From an uncultured Lachnospiraceae bacterium (GTDB lineage: Bacteria > Bacillota_A > Clostridia > Lachnospirales > Lachnospiraceae): 15,287 nucleotides of DNA. The translations under genes and the position numbers were made by a program. Shown piece after piece: positions 13,737 to 15,287 of the stretch; the stretch's first letter is position 1; each line of letters begins with the position of its first letter. The DNA is taken from contig CAMOOZ010000225.1 in NCBI GenBank assembly GCA_946621895.1, positions 1 to 15,287 of the forward strand, given 5' to 3'. Under the pieces are notes generated by a model. That model saw nothing but the letters and a program-made list of their open reading frames with translations, was not told the DNA's origin and made no database searches.

Positions 13737-15287
13737 TCCGGGCAGGCTTTTCCGTATTACCGGTCTTGTGCAGGGAGTAGGCTTTCGGCCTTATGCTGCA
13801 GGACTTGTGGAAGAGCTGGGGCTTTCCGGCTATGTGCGCAATACCTCAGGCATTGTGACCCTTTATCTGAAGGGAGACCCGGAGGCGGTGGAGGAGCTGA
13901 TCCATCGCCTTTCTTTATTGCGGGGGGATTCCCCGGAGCTGCCGGGGGCATCGGTGGAGGGGATTGAGGAGCTGGGCGCCGGAGCAGAGGCGCCGCTTTC
14001 CGGCTTCCATATCGTCGAAAGCGATCAGGCGGATGAGAATGCCCTGCTGTTTCCCCCGCCGGATATCGGCCTTTGCGAAAGGTGCCGCGCCGAGCTCGAA
14101 GACCCGGGAAACAGACGGTTTCGCCACCCCCTGATCTCCTGCGCCTCCTGTGGCCCCCGTTATACGATCATGAGAGCACTACCTTACGACCGGGTACGGA
14201 CCACGATGTCCGTACACCCGATGTGCCCGGAGTGCGAGGAGGAATACCGGGGAGAAACGCCGGATGCCCGGAACGATCCGGAAACATTTTTGACAGCAAG
14301 ATCAGATCCAAAGGGCAGAAGAAGGCATGCGCAGACGATCAGCTGCCTTCACTGCGGCCCGCAGGTGTGGGCGCGAATTCCCGGAGGCGGTGTGTCGGAG
14401 CATGCCGACAAGGGAACCCCGGAGAGGGCGAGGCCTGAATCGCTGCACGAGGCCGCTGCACGAAGTGAGACGCGGGAAGTTCCGGATGAACCGATTGCAC
14501 GGAATATAATGCGAGCAGTTCCGGGTGAGGCCGCAGCACGAAATGAAATGCATGAAGTTCCGGACGCAGCCACTGCAAAAAACAGGAGTTATGAGTTTTC
14601 CGGAAAAGAGGCTCTCGACGCCGCCGTCTCCTGTCTGAAAGCGGACGGCCTCATCGCGATCAAAGGGATCGGCGGCTATCATCTCTCCTGCCTGGCTTTG
14701 GGAAAAGAGGGCATAAGCCGCCTCCGGCACCTGAAAACAAGAGAGCGCAAGGCCTTTGCCGTGATGTTTCCGGATATCGAAAGCATCCGGGAAAACGCTT
14801 TCTGCAGTGAAGCGGAGGAGCGGCTTTTAACCTCTTCCGCAAGGCCGATCGTTCTCTTAAATGCAAAACCGCGGAACAGGATCGCGCTCAGCACGAGCGC
14901 CTGGGGGGTTGAACTCGGCGCAATGCTCCCGGCGAGCGGTCTGGAGGAGCTGATCCTGGGGGAAACAGGACCACTCATCATGACCAGCGCAAATGCCGGG
15001 GGAGAGCCCATGCTTTTTCGGGATGAAGAAATGATCGCCTTTGCCGGAGAGCATGGGCTTGATCTCGTGCTGGGCTATGACAGGGAGATCTTAAGACCGC
15101 TGGATGATTCCGTCTGCAGGATCATAGAGCCGGAAGGGGCGGCAGAGCTGCAGCCTGCAGAACGGGGGCCGCAGGAACAGGAGGCTCCCGATGGCGATCC
15201 AGCCGCGGGGCAGCGCCTGATCGTGAATCCATCCGCGGGGAAGCGCCCGATCGTGAATCCAGCCGCGGGGAAGCGCCCGATCGTACA
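13729..15287 (+). CDS. hypF: Carbamoyltransferase HypF (3' end beyond the window)
   Basis: The frame stays open from ATG 13729 to the right edge (519 codons seen). HypF uses carbamoyl phosphate and ATP to make the cyanide precursor for the Fe of the Ni-Fe centre, passing it to HypE. Visible domains: acylphosphatase (residues 5-95, GLVQGVGFRPYAAG); zinc fingers with four CxxC pairs (C116/119, C138/141, C166/169, C206/209); and a YrdC-like domain (about 290-466, IKGIGGYHLSC, TSANAGGEPM, LDDSV). The C-terminal carbamoyltransferase domain lies outside the window. It is unusual in having an insertion between the last two zinc pairs, a 13-residue repeat array (241-292) between zinc fingers and YrdC domain, and a 10-residue repeat near the right edge. 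The start overlaps the end of echF, so the two are probably co-translated. Confidence 0.93.
   Translation, partial: MADPGRLFRITGLVQGVGFRPYAAGLVEELGLSGYVRNTSGIVTLYLKGDPEAVEELIHRLSLLRGDSPELPGASVEGIEELGAGAEAPLSGFHIVESDQADENALLFPPPDIGLCERCRAELEDPGNRRFRHPLISCASCGPRYTIMRALPYDRVRTTMSVHPMCPECEEEYRGETPDARNDPETFLTARSDPKGRRRHAQTISCLHCGPQVWARIPGGGVSEHADKGTPERARPESLHEAAARSETREVPDEPIARNIMRAVPGEAAARNEMHEVPDAATAKNRSYEFSGKEALDAAVSCLKADGLIAIKGIGGYHLSCLALGKEGISRLRHLKTRERKAFAVMFPDIESIRENAFCSEAEERLLTSSARPIVLLNAKPRNRIALSTSAWGVELGAMLPASGLEELILGETGPLIMTSANAGGEPMLFRDEEMIAFAGEHGLDLVLGYDREILRPLDDSVCRIIEPEGAAELQPAERGPQEQEAPDGDPAAGQRLIVNPSAGKRPIVNPAAGKRPIV
14449..14604 (+). repeat. 39-bp tandem repeat inside hypF (about four degenerate copies)
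   Basis: TTCCGG recurs at 14480, 14519 and 14558 with a 39-base period; the codons at 14596 are in register with a fourth, decayed copy. Each unit encodes 13 residues of the form EAAARxExxEVPD. It lies between the zinc-finger and YrdC-like domains of HypF and keeps the frame open. Confidence 0.8.
15196..15285 (+). repeat. 30-bp tandem repeat inside hypF (three copies, may continue past the window)
   Basis: Three near-identical 30-base units begin at 15196, 15226 and 15256, each encoding a decapeptide close to NPAAGKRPIV. It falls just after the DDSV motif, where ordinary HypF goes on to an RRxRGxxP segment. Copy number cannot be determined because the window ends. Confidence 0.85.

Noticed and set aside
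14449..14604. Repeat array considered as a CRISPR
   Set aside because: Units are adjacent with no unique spacers, degenerate, and in frame within hypF; this is a coding tandem repeat.

Overview
The window looks like a chromosomal segment of an anaerobic, fairly GC-rich Firmicute. It is most likely a Clostridia/Lachnospiraceae-type organism, judging from the Ech-type energy-converting hydrogenase, strong AGGAGG-type ribosome binding sites, ATGA-coupled operons and a holin-like type I toxin. No species can be assigned from the sequence alone.

Left third (1-4933), mobile DNA. A transposase fragment runs off the left edge on the minus strand behind an 18-bp perfect inverted repeat. A small ORF is then translationally coupled (ATGA) to a tyrosine recombinase gene on the plus strand. 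That recombinase is split: its N-terminal 257 codons lie at 493-1262 and its C-terminal 60 codons at 4748-4933. Between them sits a complete element of about 3.5 kb holding three overlapping minus-strand tyrosine recombinase genes, bounded by a 44-bp terminal inverted repeat with 3 mismatches. This is the architecture of a RIT (recombinase in trio) element. It has inserted inside the codon for the catalytic Arg of the HxxR box of the host recombinase.

Middle (4934-7291), housekeeping. A tRNA-Lys(CTT) gene on the minus strand has a clear promoter and terminator. Upstream of tatD lies a run of four consecutive stem-loops. tatD (metal-dependent hydrolase/DNase) is followed 3 bp later by rsmA/ksgA (16S rRNA dimethyladenosine transferase).

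Right half (7292-15287), hydrogenase. hypA (Ni chaperone) is divergent from a plus-strand operon: echA, echB, echC, a fused echD-echE, echF and hypF, the last running off the right edge. Together they encode a membrane-bound, group 4 [NiFe] hydrogenase that couples ferredoxin oxidation and H2 production to ion translocation, plus two maturation factors. The large subunit ends directly after DPCxxC-TER, so no C-terminal maturation protease should be needed. Between echDE and echF a compact locus on the opposite strand encodes a 38-residue membrane peptide with strong RBS, promoter and terminator, and a strong plus-strand promoter faces its 3' end. This looks like a type I toxin-antitoxin module placed inside the hydrogenase operon.

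Several proteins here carry in-frame low-complexity or tandem-repeat insertions in linker regions: HypF has 39-bp and 30-bp repeat arrays, and RsmA, TatD, EchDE and the EchF tail carry others. This suggests a lineage trait of repeat expansion between domains.
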